From Emiliania huxleyi CCMP1516 (taxonomy: Eukaryota; Haptophyta; Isochrysidales; Noelaerhabdaceae), in NCBI RefSeq assembly GCF_000372725.1, contig NW_005200496.1, forward strand, positions 73,262 to 137,261: a DNA stretch of 64,000 bases, given 5' to 3'. Shown piece after piece: positions 20,808-31,562 of this stretch. Both the position numbers and the translations under genes were made by a program. The notes under the pieces were generated by a model. The model made no database searches. It was given only the letters and a program-made list of their open reading frames with translations, and was not told the DNA's origin. Each line of letters begins with the position of its first letter. The first letter of the stretch is position 1.

Positions 20808-22832
20808 CTAGACGGAGGAGGGCTCGATGTCGGAGACCATATGGCGGCGCGAGGAGGAGAAGGAGTTTCGCAGGTGCTGCGCCCACGCGATCTGCGTGTT
20901 GAAGTAGCATTGGTACGCGAGCGATGCCGAGGCGACCACGCCGACCCAACACGAGAAGAAGCCGTTGCCAGTCTGCAGACGGAGGCGAGGAGTGCTGAGG
21001 GGCGACGCGGTGGCGGCGGAGGGGCGAGGGGTTGCGAGGGGTTGCGAGGTGTCCGGGAGGGTCGGCCGAGGCGGCGAGGGGAGGGGCGAGGGGCGCACGG
21101 TCGAGAAGGGCTCGTCGAAGGTGAGCACGCCGGCGCCTGACAGAGACGGGGGCAGGGGCGGGTGAAGGGAGGCGCTCTGAAGGGCTCGTCCAGGCTTCGC
21201 CCGCCCGCGCCGAAGACCCAGAGCGCAAAGATGAGTCCGGTGAGCACCTTGCTCACCGGCACAGTCAGCTTGTTGCGCGATCGTCCTGCGGCGCGGCGAG
21301 CCCGAGGGGGGCGAGCTAAAGGGCAGCGGTGAGCTAAAGGGCAGCGGCGAGCTAAAGGGCAGCGGCGAGCCGAGAGCCGGAGGGTGTGGTCCGACAGGGG
21401 TCCGACAGGGGCGGGCGCGTCTAGCCGCGGGCGGGCGGCGCAAAGGGGGCGGAGGGTGGTGTGGCGGGCGGCGTGTGGGTGCGGGGTGCAGGTGCGGGTG
21501 TGTGTGCTGCACCGGCCATGTAGACCGCCGTGAGGAGAGCGGTGATGAGTGCGCACGAGAAGCCCCACGCGCCCTGCGAGCTATCGGAGACATAGTCGAG
21601 GGAGGCGAGGAAGAGCACCTGCCGGGCGGGGATGAGCGAGGTTGTGGGGAGGAGGGGGCTTGCGACGAGGAGGCGGAGGCGGGAGAGGGGCGCTGCTGCG
21701 CACAAAGGAGGCTAGCAGCATGATGAGGAGGAAGTAGGTGGTCAGGTCTGCCGCCGCGTCCTCGTACTGCTTCCAGGCGACGTGCATCGCCGCGTACGAG
21801 TCGACGCCGAGCAGCATCGACACGAGCAGCGCCACCCAGCACGCGAAGTAGGCGTTGGACGTGTTCTTGAATGGCTCGTGGAAGGTGAGGATGCCGCAGC
21901 CGATCGCCCACCTGCGCCGGGGGGGGGGGGCAGGGGAAGCAGGGGGCGTGTCCTGGGCGGGTCGTGCGCGTGCCGTGGATGCGTCGCGGGGCGTGCCGAG
22001 GCCGCGGCAGAGCGCGCGCAGTCGGCGCAAAGGCATACGTGGGGCGGCGGGGGGGAGCGGGCGGGGAAAGGGGCAGCAGCAAGGGGAGGAGGCGGGCGAG
22101 GAGGCAGTGGGGTGCGGAGGGGGTGGGCTGGCTGGGAGGGGAGGGAGGGAAGGGGCGAGTGTGCCCGGCGGGCCGTTTGCGAGAGGGGGGGGGCCTCGCG
22201 ACACTGGCGCAGGCGCACCAGAGCAGCAGGAAGCCAGACAGCAGGTGGATGGGCTTCGCCTCCTTGCCGCGCGGCATCGCGAACTTCTTCTCGCTGACGA
22301 GCTCCGGGCGCAGCCGCGCGCACGCGAGCACGCCGAGCAGTACGAGGAGCGACACCGTCCCCACCGCCACCGCGTACGACACGAGGCTCTTGTTGTGCGG
22401 CGTGCAGTTTCCGCCCGAGGTCGCCTCCTGCGAGGTAATGCACTCCTCCTTGCCGTCCTCGATGGCCGCCTGCAGCATCACGACGAAGGAGGCGGCGAGC
22501 AGAATCACCAGCTTCGGCATGAACGGCCCGAGCGGACCTGAGCCGGGCGAGCTTCCCGAAGGCGCGGAGGGACTGCCGAACCGGTCGGGGCTGTCGGCTG
22601 CGCCCGCGCGCGGCGCGAGGCTGCCCGGCATGTCGCGCGCGGCAACGTCGTTTCCGACGCCGTTCCCAGCGCCCACATCGGCGCCATCGGACACGAGCGG
22701 CTCGACCCGCTGCGGCGGCGGCGCGGGCTTTGTCCACGACGTCTCGCCGGTCACCTCGTTGAAGTAGTACTCCTTGCCGTCTGCCGCTTTTGCGGCGCGC
22801 CAGTTGGGAGCCAGATCCTCGTCGTCGGACAT
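20808..22832 (-). CDS. WW-domain, multi-pass membrane protein with two repeated units
   Basis: Six exons, all in phase: 22219-22832, 21704-21911, 21513-21618, 21211-21285, 21099-21136 and 20808-20972 (401 residues). Intron 4 is GC-AG, the others GT-AG. Residues about 8-36 are a WW domain: NWRAAKAADGKEYYFNEVTG, then ETSWTKPAP with both signature Trp. A Pro/Ser/Gly linker follows, then membrane segments such as MPKLVILLAASFVVMLQAAI and SYAVAVGTVSLLVLLGVLA. A unit with GILTFHEPF and then YFACWVALLVSML recurs later as GVLTFDEPFST then FFSCWVGVVASAS, so the membrane part is internally duplicated, MARVEL-like in outline. The cytosolic WW would bind Pro-rich partners. Function unknown. Confidence 0.75.
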   Translation of the reverse strand: MSDDEDLAPNWRAAKAADGKEYYFNEVTGETSWTKPAPPPQRVEPLVSDGADVGAGNGVGNDVAARDMPGSLAPRAGAADSPDRFGSPSAPSGSSPGSGPLGPFMPKLVILLAASFVVMLQAAIEDGKEECITSQEATSGGNCTPHNKSLVSYAVAVGTVSLLVLLGVLACARLRPELVSEKKFAMPRGKEAKPIHLLSGFLLLWCACASVARPPPSRKRPAGHTRPFPPSPPSQPTPSAPHCLLARLLPLLLPLSPPAPPRRPTYAFAPTARALPRPRHAPRRIHGTRTTRPGHAPCFPCPPPPAQVGDRLRHPHLPRAIQEHVQRLLRVLGGAARVDAARRRLVRGDARRLEAVRGRGGRPDHLLPPHHAASLLCAQQRPSPASASSSQAPSSPQPRSSPPGRCSSSPPSTMSPIARRARGASRAHSSPLSSRRSTWPVQHTHPHLHPAPTRRPPHHPPPPLRRPPAARRARPCRTPVGPHPPALGSPLPFSSPLPFSSPLPFSSPPSGSPRRRTIAQQADCAGEQGAHRTHLCALGLRRGRAKPGRALQSASLHPPLPPSLSGAGVLTFDEPFSTVRPSPLPSPPRPTLPDTSQPLATPRPSAATASPLSTPRLRLQTGNGFFSCWVGVVASASLAYQCYFNTQIAWAQHLRNSFSSSRRHMVSDIEPSSV

Positions 22833-23807
22833 CTCTTCGACAAGGTAAAGCGCGGCGACGATGGAGAGCCTGGGGTGTGGGCTGCGAGCGGAGTGCAGCG
22901 CCGTGCTCAAGCACAAGCAGCGCTCCAGAGAAAAAACCGCGCGCGTCCTCCCCTTTCTTTTCTTCACTGCACTACAAGTACCTACTACAAGTAGTAAAAA
23001 TGCTCGGTCGACGGCGCCCTTCTCAAATCGGCGAGCCCGCCGCGCCGGCGGTCGCACACGTCCGCAACCCTAGTATTTACTTTCTTTTTCGCTGCGGTGA
23101 TGACTCAGCTCTATCCTCTGAAATCGCTGGGAACCGCCCCCGCTCCGGGATACGCTGCGAGGAGCGGAGTGGCGACAAAGTGAAAAAAACCACGAGAGCA
23201 AGGAAGGCGAAGGGCTCGCTCGGAAGGCGTCGGTCGGCGTGGTCGCAGAAAGAAGGAGGCCGAGCGAGCGAGCGGAGAGCGATGAGGCAGAGGATGAATG
23301 ACGGGGCAGGAGAGAGGACGACGAGGGTGGGAAGAGGGGACAGCGGACAGGAGATGACGGCACGCTGGAGCAACACAGTGGGGTGCCAGTCCCATATTGC
23401 GGAGATCACGGGGGATGACATCCTGCCTCCCGGCACGCCGCCACGCCGGGAGGAGGTGGTTGCTCTGCCGCCGGACCCCTCCCTCCAAACAACAATCTGC
23501 ACGTCTCGCGCGCGCGTGAACAGGGCTCCAGGCCCCAAATGACGTGTGAGTGTTAGATTTGTTTGGTATTGCTAAAAATCTCTCTCTCCCTCCACCACCC
23601 TCGCCCAGGGATCTACAATGCTGTCTTAAGGTCCGACCTGTGGGCTCTGCCTGCGCTCGGCACCGGGCACCGCCTCGGTATACAAAATGCGCCTGCGGGC
23701 GGACCCTTACAGATCACAGATCACAGATAACCCCTACCAGTTGTAACCCGGTGGCAGTCTTGAGGACGGGCGAGCCGTGCGTCCGAGACGCCTAAACGAG
23801 CGCGAAA

Positions 23808-25017
23808 ATGGACAAGACGCTGTGCAAGCCGGACACGTATGAGCGTCCCGAGTCGGAGGTGCTGGAGCTCATTACAGCGGAGCGTGCGCGCGTCAAGAAG
23901 CCGAATGGAATGTACCCGCTGCACTATGCAGCTCACTACAGCAAGTCAAAGGCAGTCGTCGATGCTCTCATCGCCGAGTTCCCAGAGGCTTTGCAAGCCA
24001 AAAACAATTTTGGCGAGACGCCCGGGGTGCATGCGACACAGACCTGCCCTTCACTGCGCAGAGCTCACCATCTGCTCTCTCTCCCCCCCCCTTTGCCCTT
24101 CCCCTCCACTGCGCCCTGTCCCGATTGCAATCATCGGAGTGCGCACTGAGGAGCATCCCCTGGCTGCAGGTCGCTGCGCAGAGCCATAGCAAGTCCGCCG
24201 AGGTCAAGGCGGTCTTTGCAGCTGCAGAGGCACGCGCTTGTGGATCGTGCCACGTACCTGCGAATAGTGGCTGACTGCCAGCCACCTCTGCCCATAGCGA
24301 GATGGCGGGGCTGGCAGCAAGGCAAGAAAGGAGAAGCGCAATAGCGTCGGCGAGCGTGGCAGCTTGGGCAGCATGGGCGACCGCGGCAGCCTTGGTGAAC
24401 GCGGGAGCGTGGGTGACCAGGCCATCGCCCTTGCCATTAGCTCCGCACGCGGCGCCAACCCCAACCCTCTCGATAAGCTCGTCCAGCTGGGACCCGCCAA
24501 GACTGCTCCTGCCGCCAAGACGGGGGGCGGCAGCTTCTTTTCCGGGGTGGTGAACAAGATCGAGACCGCGACGGGCTTGGACATCAACGGCGATGGCTCG
24601 GTGGGCGGGAAGGGCCCTGCCGATCCAAAGGCAGGCGGGGGTTTCACGCTCAAGCCACCACAGGCCGAGAGCGACCTCGGAGGAGACGTCCCCAGCGTTG
24701 TGGAGCGCCGCGTGAGCCTTGGGTTCGAGCGGAGGGGCGGCTCGATGTCTCTCGACAGCGCGCTAAAGTCGGACCGCGCAAGCCTCGAGTCCGAGCCCGG
24801 TGCGGAGCAGGACGAGGCCAACGAGGCCGTCGGCGGAGGCGCGGACGGTGGCGCGCCGAGCCTCGCGGCGCTCAGCGGGAGGGTGAGGAAGAGAATAGAA
24901 CTCGCTCGGACGTGCATCGAGCAGGCCTGACGAGTGCACGATCGTCCATAGGTGAAGGCGTTGGAGGCGCAGCTGGAGATGGCGCTCGCCCGAATTGCGA
25001 AGCTTGAGGCCAAGTGA
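23808..25017 (+). CDS. Ankyrin-type N-terminus, disordered middle, C-terminal coiled coil
   Basis: Four exons, in phase: 23808-24026, 24170-24229, 24298-24882 and 24952-25017 (309 residues). Intron 1 is GT-AG, intron 2 GC-AG, intron 3 GT-AG. The start MDKTLCKPDTYERPESEVLE leads into an ankyrin-like repeat (MYPLHYAAHYSKSKAVVDAL, then IAEFPEALQAKNNFGETP) and its continuation VAAQSHSKSAEVKAVFAAAE. The middle has short repeats RGSLGSMGDRGSLGERGS. The end is a heptad coiled coil (VKALEAQLEMALARIAKLEA). The KNNFGETP-to-VAAQSHS join restores an ankyrin pattern, which supports the first splice. Unknown scaffold protein. Confidence 0.7.
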
Positions 25018-25848
25018 GACGAGCCTTGGAAGATCTGAAGCCGTATGATGGTGCGTGCGCGCGATGTGCGGCCAGGCCTCGATTTGAGGGTCGCCTCTCG
25101 CGCCTAGCCTCTCGCGCTTTGACGGAGAGCTCACCTGCCTCACCGCGAGGGGCGCTCACACTCTCCATTCGAGCTCCCAGTCTCCTCTCAACCATTCAGC
25201 GCTTGAACACGTGAGTGAGATCTGACACCTGGGGTCACCTCTCCTTCCGAAAAATCCTCCCACGGCCCCCCTCGAAGGAGGACAGCATATACGCACTCCA
25301 CGCTCTCCGCGTCTCCGCGCACGTGCCACAAAAAGGACGCAATCGACGAGCCCCCGCGCGGCCAGATATATTCATATTGCAGCCGATATTGCGATACTCC
25401 GCCCGCCCGCGAGGACGTCAGCCGCTCACCTTCTCGACCGCCGCCTCGATTGGCGGAGGGGCTCGACCCGTCGTTCCGTGACCTCCTGGTGCGCCGCCCG
25501 TCGGTCGACGCCCTCGCGCCTCGCCCCGGCCCCTGCGCTCCACCCCAACGAGACGCCGTCGCTGTCTCCTCGCCGACGTGACCGTGATTCGAGGCCGCTC
25601 ATCCGCCATTGGATGCAGCCGAGATGCAAAATCCCAAACCGCCGTTTTATTTTTATGACCAATACGAGCCGTCCCCCCCTGAGCCCTGACCCCCCCACGG
25701 CTTGGGCCAGGTACCAATTTTGTCGAATTTATTTCAAAATCTGCAGGCGCGGAGCGCCTGCGAAAATTTTGAAGAAATTTGCAGTCGGGGTAGGGCCTGA
25801 TTTTCATCAAGATCTCTCAAATTTGCGGTGTGGAGAGTTGGGGGGTGG

Positions 25849-25917
25849 GTTAGGTTAGGGTTATTAGGGTTAGAGGGTTAGGGTTAGGGTTAGGGTTAGG
25901 GTTAGGGTCAGGGTTAG
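25849..25917 (+). repeat. Interstitial telomere-type array (TTAGGG)n
   Basis: About 70 bases of TTAGGG-like units, several perfect in a row (TTAGGGTTAGGGTTAGGG), with a TTATTAGGG and a TCAGGG variant at the edges. It lies between the coiled-coil gene and a repeat cluster. From 25018 to 25848 I see no supported gene. Confidence 0.9.
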
Positions 25918-26009
25918 TCTTGTTGTGTCTGTATATGCTCCAGCGTTGCAGGGTTCTGCGCTGGGATCTGGCCCCAGCGCCGACGAGTAAGACTCAGCAC
26001 CGCACGCTG

Positions 26010-26310
26010 ACCCCACCAAATGCCGCCTCAGGGCGCCAGGCCGCCAGCCACCTCTTACACGCGGCCGGCGCCCTCTCGCGGCAAAAGGGTCGAGCGAGCG
26101 GGCAGAGTCGCGATGTCTGCGCACCCGCGTGCGATGGGCGGCACACGCAACCGAGAGAGGCCCTGTCGCGCCGCCAGTAGCGTTCTCCGCACTCCCCACG
26201 CCACCAAATGCCGCCTCGGGGCGCCAGCCACCTCTTACACGCGGCCGGCGCCCTCTCGCGGCAAAAGGGTCGAGCGAGCGGGCAGAGTCGCGATGTCCCT
26301 GCGCACCTGG
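26010..26310 (+). repeat. Direct repeat pair with GCGGCCGGCGCCCTCTCGCG core
   Basis: ACCAAATGCCGCCT followed by CCAGCCACCTCTTACACGCG and CAAAAGGGTCGAGCGAGCGG occurs at about 26016-26115 and again at about 26203-26300. The DNA between them matches the reverse complement of 461-578. Confidence 0.8.
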
Positions 26311-26317
26311 GTGTTCG

Positions 26318-26615
26318 AACCTGGTTTGTGGAGCTCCCACAGATGTTCTGACAGAGACCTGGCCGTTCTGACAGCGTTCTGACAGCGTTCTGACAGTGTT
26401 CTGACAGCCGTTCTGACAGCTTTCCGACGGTAATTTACAGTTAAGACTCACCATCTGGTCTGAGTAAAGGAGAGCGATATCACAGTGTCGGTTACAGCAG
26501 AAAGATTCCTAATTCTCTCCACTACAAAAAAGTCTGGTGGGGAACCGACATCATGGCCCCGAATGCCGTGCTCTCTAGGTAATCACTAATCTGTGGGAGC
26601 TCCACAAACCAGGTT
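26318..26615. mobile_element. 298-bp MITE-like element with 27-bp terminal inverted repeats
   Basis: AACCTGGTTTGTGGAGCTCC CACAGAT at 26318-26344 has its exact reverse complement at 26589-26615. The left interior has about five tandem units of GTTCTGACAG. No open frame of interest. It sits directly after the direct-repeat cluster. Confidence 0.8.
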
Positions 26616-26997
26616 TTCGCCGCCTATATGCTCTATCCTGTGCCAAGACGGACACGTTTTGACAATTAAAATGTACCTCAAAATTTGCGGCCGCCCCTCG
26701 AAATTTGCTGATCAAAATTTGCGGTGGCCCGGATCGAAACCTGTACTTTGGCCAACCCACGGCGGGGCGCCTGGAGCGCGCAGGCGGACGGTTTTCGGTT
26801 GGCCATGAACAGATGAGATATTTTGACGCACAGGTACTAGCGCAAAACCGGCGCGACGCTCCTGAGCTGAGTGCCCACTGAAAAGAGTGGACCACCAGCT
26901 GCACACACACTCTACTGCTCACTGTAGTACGTGGAGAGCCGACCGAGCTAGACGAGAATTGGGCCGCGCGGACAACTTGCGCATCCACGCGGAACGT

Positions 26998-27370
26998 TCA
27001 TACGTAGCGGCGCGCAAAGTCGTACAGGCCGAACAGCTTCTCCTCAAAGAAGAGCTGCGCTTCTCGTCGAATCTGCAGCTCGAGGGCGTTCTGTTCCGGC
27101 GACTTCACGGGCTGCGCCGGGAGGGGCCGCTGGGTGAGGCGCTGGTGAGAGGCGCGGGAGCGGGCCGGAAGGGCGGGGGGCGCGCACCACGGTCGGCTTG
27201 GGTGCACGCACTCCCCGCATACGCTCTAGTCTCTGCGTGTAGGCCCCGGCTGCGTCGCCCTGTAACCGCGCACGTGTCCACACGTGGTGCAGCACGCTGT
27301 ACGTGGCGACCGTCCCGGCAAAGGCGCCGGTGGAGACTGCCAGCAGCATGTTGCCCAGCGCGACGAGCAT
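26998..27370 (-). CDS. Small single-pass membrane protein, 90 residues
   Basis: Two exons in phase: 27212-27370 and 26998-27111, joined by a GT-AG intron of 100 bases. The product starts MLVALGNMLLAVSTGAFAGT, a membrane anchor continuing VATYSVLHHVW, then a charged helix (YTQRLERMRG), then PVKSPEQNALELQIRREAQL and FFEEKLFGLYDFARRYV. The shape (N-terminal anchor, amphipathic tail ending in aromatic/basic residues) fits small mitochondrial inner-membrane subunits, but I do not recognise the family. An in-frame earlier ATG at 27415 would add 15 residues. Confidence 0.55.
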
Positions 27371-27600
27371 TTTCGCTCGCCGTATCGTCGGCGCCGAGCC
27401 GTGAAGCTGAGACACTCGTCGGTCGGGGCGCCGAGCGTCGTAGAGAAGTGAAAAAATTAAAAAAGAAATTCGTCCAGTCTTGCCTAGTTATCAACCACGA
27501 CGATAAACGAATAGTTATTACCTCCACCCACCGCCGAGATCAGCCGATCGGTAGCCGCTAGAGCCCTAACTGAGCAGTCGCTACATCGCCACCCCGGCAG

Positions 27601-30600
27601 ATGCTCTTGGCGCCCGGGTGCGTGCTCTGGCTGCACGCAGGAACAGCGGCGGCACTCTCGCTGTCTGTCGAGCGCCACGGCGATCTTCGGCGGCACGTTC
27701 GCGCCACGCCGCTGATGTCATCGGAGAAGCGTCGCAGGCGCAAGCGCGATAGGATCCTGCGTACCTTTACACGGAGGCACGACCATCGCGCCTCGTCTGC
27801 AGCTAGCGAGGAGCACGCTGACGGCGGACGCCAGCATGTCGCTTCTGAGGCTGCCACAGCCGCCTCCGCCGCCTCCGCCGCAGCGAGCACGGCCGCAGAC
27901 GCGGAGGTTGTGCGCCTGGAGCAGCAGATCGCCAACGTCATGCGGCGGACGACCGCGTTTCAGTCGGCGCAGGACGTGTACGCCGTGCAGGACCTGCTCT
28001 TCCGTCGCTTCCGCGCAAAGTACGCGGGCTCGCTCGGGTCCGACTACCTCTCCGAGCAACAGGCCGCGCTTCTCACGGCGCTGATGAAGGGGAACGTGCC
28101 CGCGATCCGGCGCAGCCTCGCGTCCGGTGAGTCGTGGGACTTTGTCTTCCCTCCCGCGCCGTACGCTGCGGACGGCTCCCGCGTGATGCAGCTCGAGGGG
28201 CGCTGCCGCTCGCCGCTCGCGCTGCTGGTGCGGCGGCGCAGCAGAGGGCAGGCAGACTCCGTGCGGGCGTCCAATCACCGCTCGCGCCGCGGCTAGGTGC
28301 GGCCCGACGAGGGAAACCTGGTGCGGCTGCTGCCCGGCGTGTCGCAGGCGGAGCGGCTCGCCCTCATCGAGGCGCGCCCGCTCTCGAGCGGCGCCGCCGG
28401 CTCATGCTTCCTCTACTAATCCGTGTTCGTCTCGAGCAGGAGGCCCTCTCGAGCGGCGCCGCCGACGCAAACTACCCGCGGGGGTACTGGTCGAGCCCCG
28501 GCGCGCACGCCTGCTTCGAGGGCGACGTCGAGGCCCTCTCGCTGCTGCACCGCTTCGGACTCAACCTCGAGCAAAAGGTGGAGTGGCTGCTGCAGCCGTC
28601 GCCGAGCTTCACGTACGCGCACGCCGCCGCCTTCAACGGCAACGCAAACGTCCTCACCTTCATGCGGCAGCGCGTGCGCCCTTCCGTCTTCCTCGCCACG
28701 GACGGCGACGGCTCCAACCCGCTGCACACGCTGATGGAGTCGTCGCGCAACCTGCAGACGGCGAGAGTAGTCGAGATTCGGCCGAGACTCTCAGCCGAGA
28801 TAGAGTCGCCCGCGCAACCTCTCGGCGGAGCTGCTCGAGCTCGGCGTCGGGAGATTGGCCGAGATGCACCGAGATCGATCGGGATGCACCGAGATTGACC
28901 GAGATGCAGGCGGAGCTGCTTCTCGAGCTCGGCGTCGACGGCTACTGCAAGAACGGCGCGGGCCGCTCGGCGCTCTCGATGGGCATCGAGACGCTGCCCG
29001 CGCTGGCGGTGCGCCTCCCCGAGAGACCAGCCGAGACTAGCCGAGACTAGCCGAGACTGGCCGAGAGCGTGCACACTCTGCTTGTGACCTGTCCGTGACC
29101 TGTCCGTGTCCTTGACCTCTCCCTAGCGATGCCCTCCAGGCGCGGCTCCTCGACGCAAAGTCGCGCTTCGAGTACCGCTGGTGCGCGCGGGGGGCGGGGC
29201 GGGGGGACACAACGGCCATCTCGGGGTCACCTCGGGTCACCTCGGACCAACCAGGTGGGGGAACGACCTCTTCTGGTTCTCCTTCGACGGGATCGTGCTG
29301 CCGTGCACGCACGACGGGCGCGCGATGCCCATCTTCGACGGCGCTCGCCGCTCGGACCGTCGGCCAGCTCATCGCGGCCGAGCCGTCCCTGAGCCGCCCC
29401 TGCGCCTCCCTGCAGGCGCCAACCGCTCGACGACGGTGGAGCAGCTCATCGTGCGGCACGACCGGCGCGAGCTGCTCACCACGCCGGTGATGCGCTTCGT
29501 GCTCGAGCGGAAGTGGGACTACTTCGCGGCTGCAATCTACCAGCGCCGCTTCGCGCAGTACATGCTCATGGTGGGCGGCCTGCTCGGCGCCACCGTCTCG
29601 GACGTCGGCTCCGCCGCCTTCGCCGCCTCGTGCGCGCCGCTAGTTGGAGTAGGGCGGAGTTGGAGTTGGAGTAGTGCGCTAGTTGGAGCAGGGCGCGATG
29701 CTTCTCGCCGCCCGCCGGACGCGCGCGCCCCCCCCCCCGACAGCCGCGCCCCTCCCCTCACCCCGGCTCGACGCGGGCAGGTGCGCGGCGTGCGTGGGCA
29801 GCTGGGGCGCCTTCGTGCTGCAGGCGAGCCGCGAGGTCGCCGCACTCGGCCCCGCAAACTACTTGCGCTCGCCGCGCGTGCTCGCCGAGTGGCGCGTCCG
29901 CCGCTTGCTCAACGCGCTCGACAGCGTCCACCTGCTGCTGGTGCCGCTCGTGCCCGCCGTCAAGGCTTGCGTCGCCGCGGGGGCCCTCGACCCCTCCTTG
30001 CGGCCCGCCGTGGCGCCGGTGGCGGCGGCGCTGCAGCTGAGCCTCGCGCTGCGCGCGCTGCAGTACGTCGCGCTCAACCGCTCGCTCGGGCCGCTCCTCG
30101 TCATCATCGTCGAGATGTTTGGCGACATCCTCTCCTTTGTCGGCCTGTACGCCTTCATCCTCCTCGGCCTCTGCAGACGGGCGTGCACTCCCCTCGCCAC
30201 CTCGCCGCGTCCTGCACGCGGCCCGGACACGTCCCCGTAGGCTTTGCGAACGGCTTCTACGTCCTCTTCTCCGCAGACGCGGCCTCGCCGAGCTACGGCG
30301 CCATCGTCGAGACGCAGCTGCTCTGGCTGCTCGGCAACATCGACTTTGACTTTTTCGGCTCGCTGGCCGACGCGCCCGTGCTGCTCAACACCGCGTACGC
30401 CTTCTTCTGGGTGTACACCTCCCTCTCCGTCTTTGTGATGCTCAACCTGCTCATCGCAATCTTCAACTCGACCTACGAGAGAGTCGCCGTCGAGTCGGAG
30501 GCGGAGTGGCTCTGGCTCCGCCTCGAGGCGATGCTCGACTTCGAGGTGGCCGCGCACGCGCCGGGGATCGACGCGCCCGGCTTCGAGGAGTACTACTCCG

Positions 30601-30638
30601 AGCTGCGCGAGCGCAACAAGCAGCGCGCCGTCAGGTAG
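27601..30638 (+). CDS. Ankyrin-repeat TRP-type cation channel
   Basis: Nine exons, all phases close: 27601-28227, 28297-28371, 28440-28760, 28910-29010, 29127-29180, 29255-29340, 29416-29629, 29781-30166 and 30241-30638 (753 residues). Five of eight introns are GC-AG. The N-terminal half holds ankyrin-like repeats (NPLHTLMESSRNLQT spliced to AELLLELGVDGYCKNGAG). Membrane segments follow from MLMVGGLLGATVSDVGSAAF on, then LLVIIVEMFGDILSFVGLYA, FILLGFANGFYVLFSAD, a pore-loop region (ETQLLWLLGNIDFD) and a last helix SVFVMLNLLIAIFNSTYERV, whose NLLIAIFNSTY is the signature of the TRP/ion-transport S6. The joint FILLG|FANGFY restores the usual S5-pore reading. It probably carries Ca2+ or mixed cations in a surface or flagellar membrane. 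Several introns begin with copies of the next exon. Confidence 0.85.
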
Positions 30639-30925
30639 GGGGGGGGGGGGGCTGTATTTCTTGGAGCCGGTCGGTCGTCGTGCGAATTCCTGTCGACATA
30701 CGCTGCTGCTGCTGTTACGTCTTCGGTCCCCGCGGGAAGCCCCGCGCATAGGACAACAACGTCTGTCCCACACACGCACAGACGCGCACATACATCATGC
30801 TCGGGCACCCCCCACAGTGTAGTCGTGGTGTGAGCACACAAGTACGTTTGTAGGATAATATTAGCCCACTCGGTAGATTTGGTTTTGGATGTAGGAAGGT
30901 CAAGAACAGAAAAATCGAACAAAAA

Positions 30926-31037
30926 AAGAAAGAAAGAAAGAAAACGGACAACCCAAGGGAGGGATGGGAGGACGGCACGCCCAGAAAGAAAGAAAGAAAA
31001 CGGACAACCCAAGGGAGGGATGGGAGGACGGCACGCC
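30926..31037 (+). repeat. 56-base tandem duplication
   Basis: AGAAAGAAAGAAAACGGACA then ACCCAAGGGAGGGATGGGAG and GACGGCACGCC occurs twice back to back. Fragments occur at about 31337-31365 and 38675-38700. No gene is supported in 30639-31562. Confidence 0.85.
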
Positions 31038-31562
31038 GCCACCACACAGGGATTTTAAGGAGAGGGGTGTGGTGCGCTAGCCGTCGCCCACCCTTGGGCG
31101 TCCGCCTCTTCCTATCTCTCTTCGCAGTCCGTCTCCGATTCTCGCTTCAACCTTCGTGCCACCTCGCGGTCGCCCCCTTCTCGTCGTGGTCTCCCTTGTC
31201 GCTTCTTCCTCTGTCGCGTCGCTCTCCTCTGCCTCGTCCTGCGACGGCGCCGCCGCCTGCCGCTCCCTTGCTCTCGCTGCTCGGCGCAGCTCTGCCCTCC
31301 TTGCTGCATATCGGCACGCCCCAAATAAATAAATAAATGTAACGGACATCCCAAGCTAGGGCTGGGTCGAGGACAGACACGTCCCCACCTTTGCAGGATT
31401 TTGCAAAAGCGAGGGGGGAGGGCGCATCGCCGCGCGGAGAGGGCTGGGCACAGGGCACAGGGGATCTCTCTCGCATAGGATATGCACTCGGCGGCACGTC
31501 GGCACGCCCCCATGTAATTGCTTGCAAAATTTCTTTTCGCGACCGGCGCTGCTTGGCCCACC

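Noticed and set aside
26300-26330. tRNA-like GTTCGAACC motif
   Set aside because: No cloverleaf could be drawn around it; it overlaps the end of the 298-base MITE-like element.
28134-28898. Alternative 254-residue frame within the TRP gene
   Set aside because: Only its middle part is the true exon 3; the rest reads introns and overlaps exons in the wrong frame.
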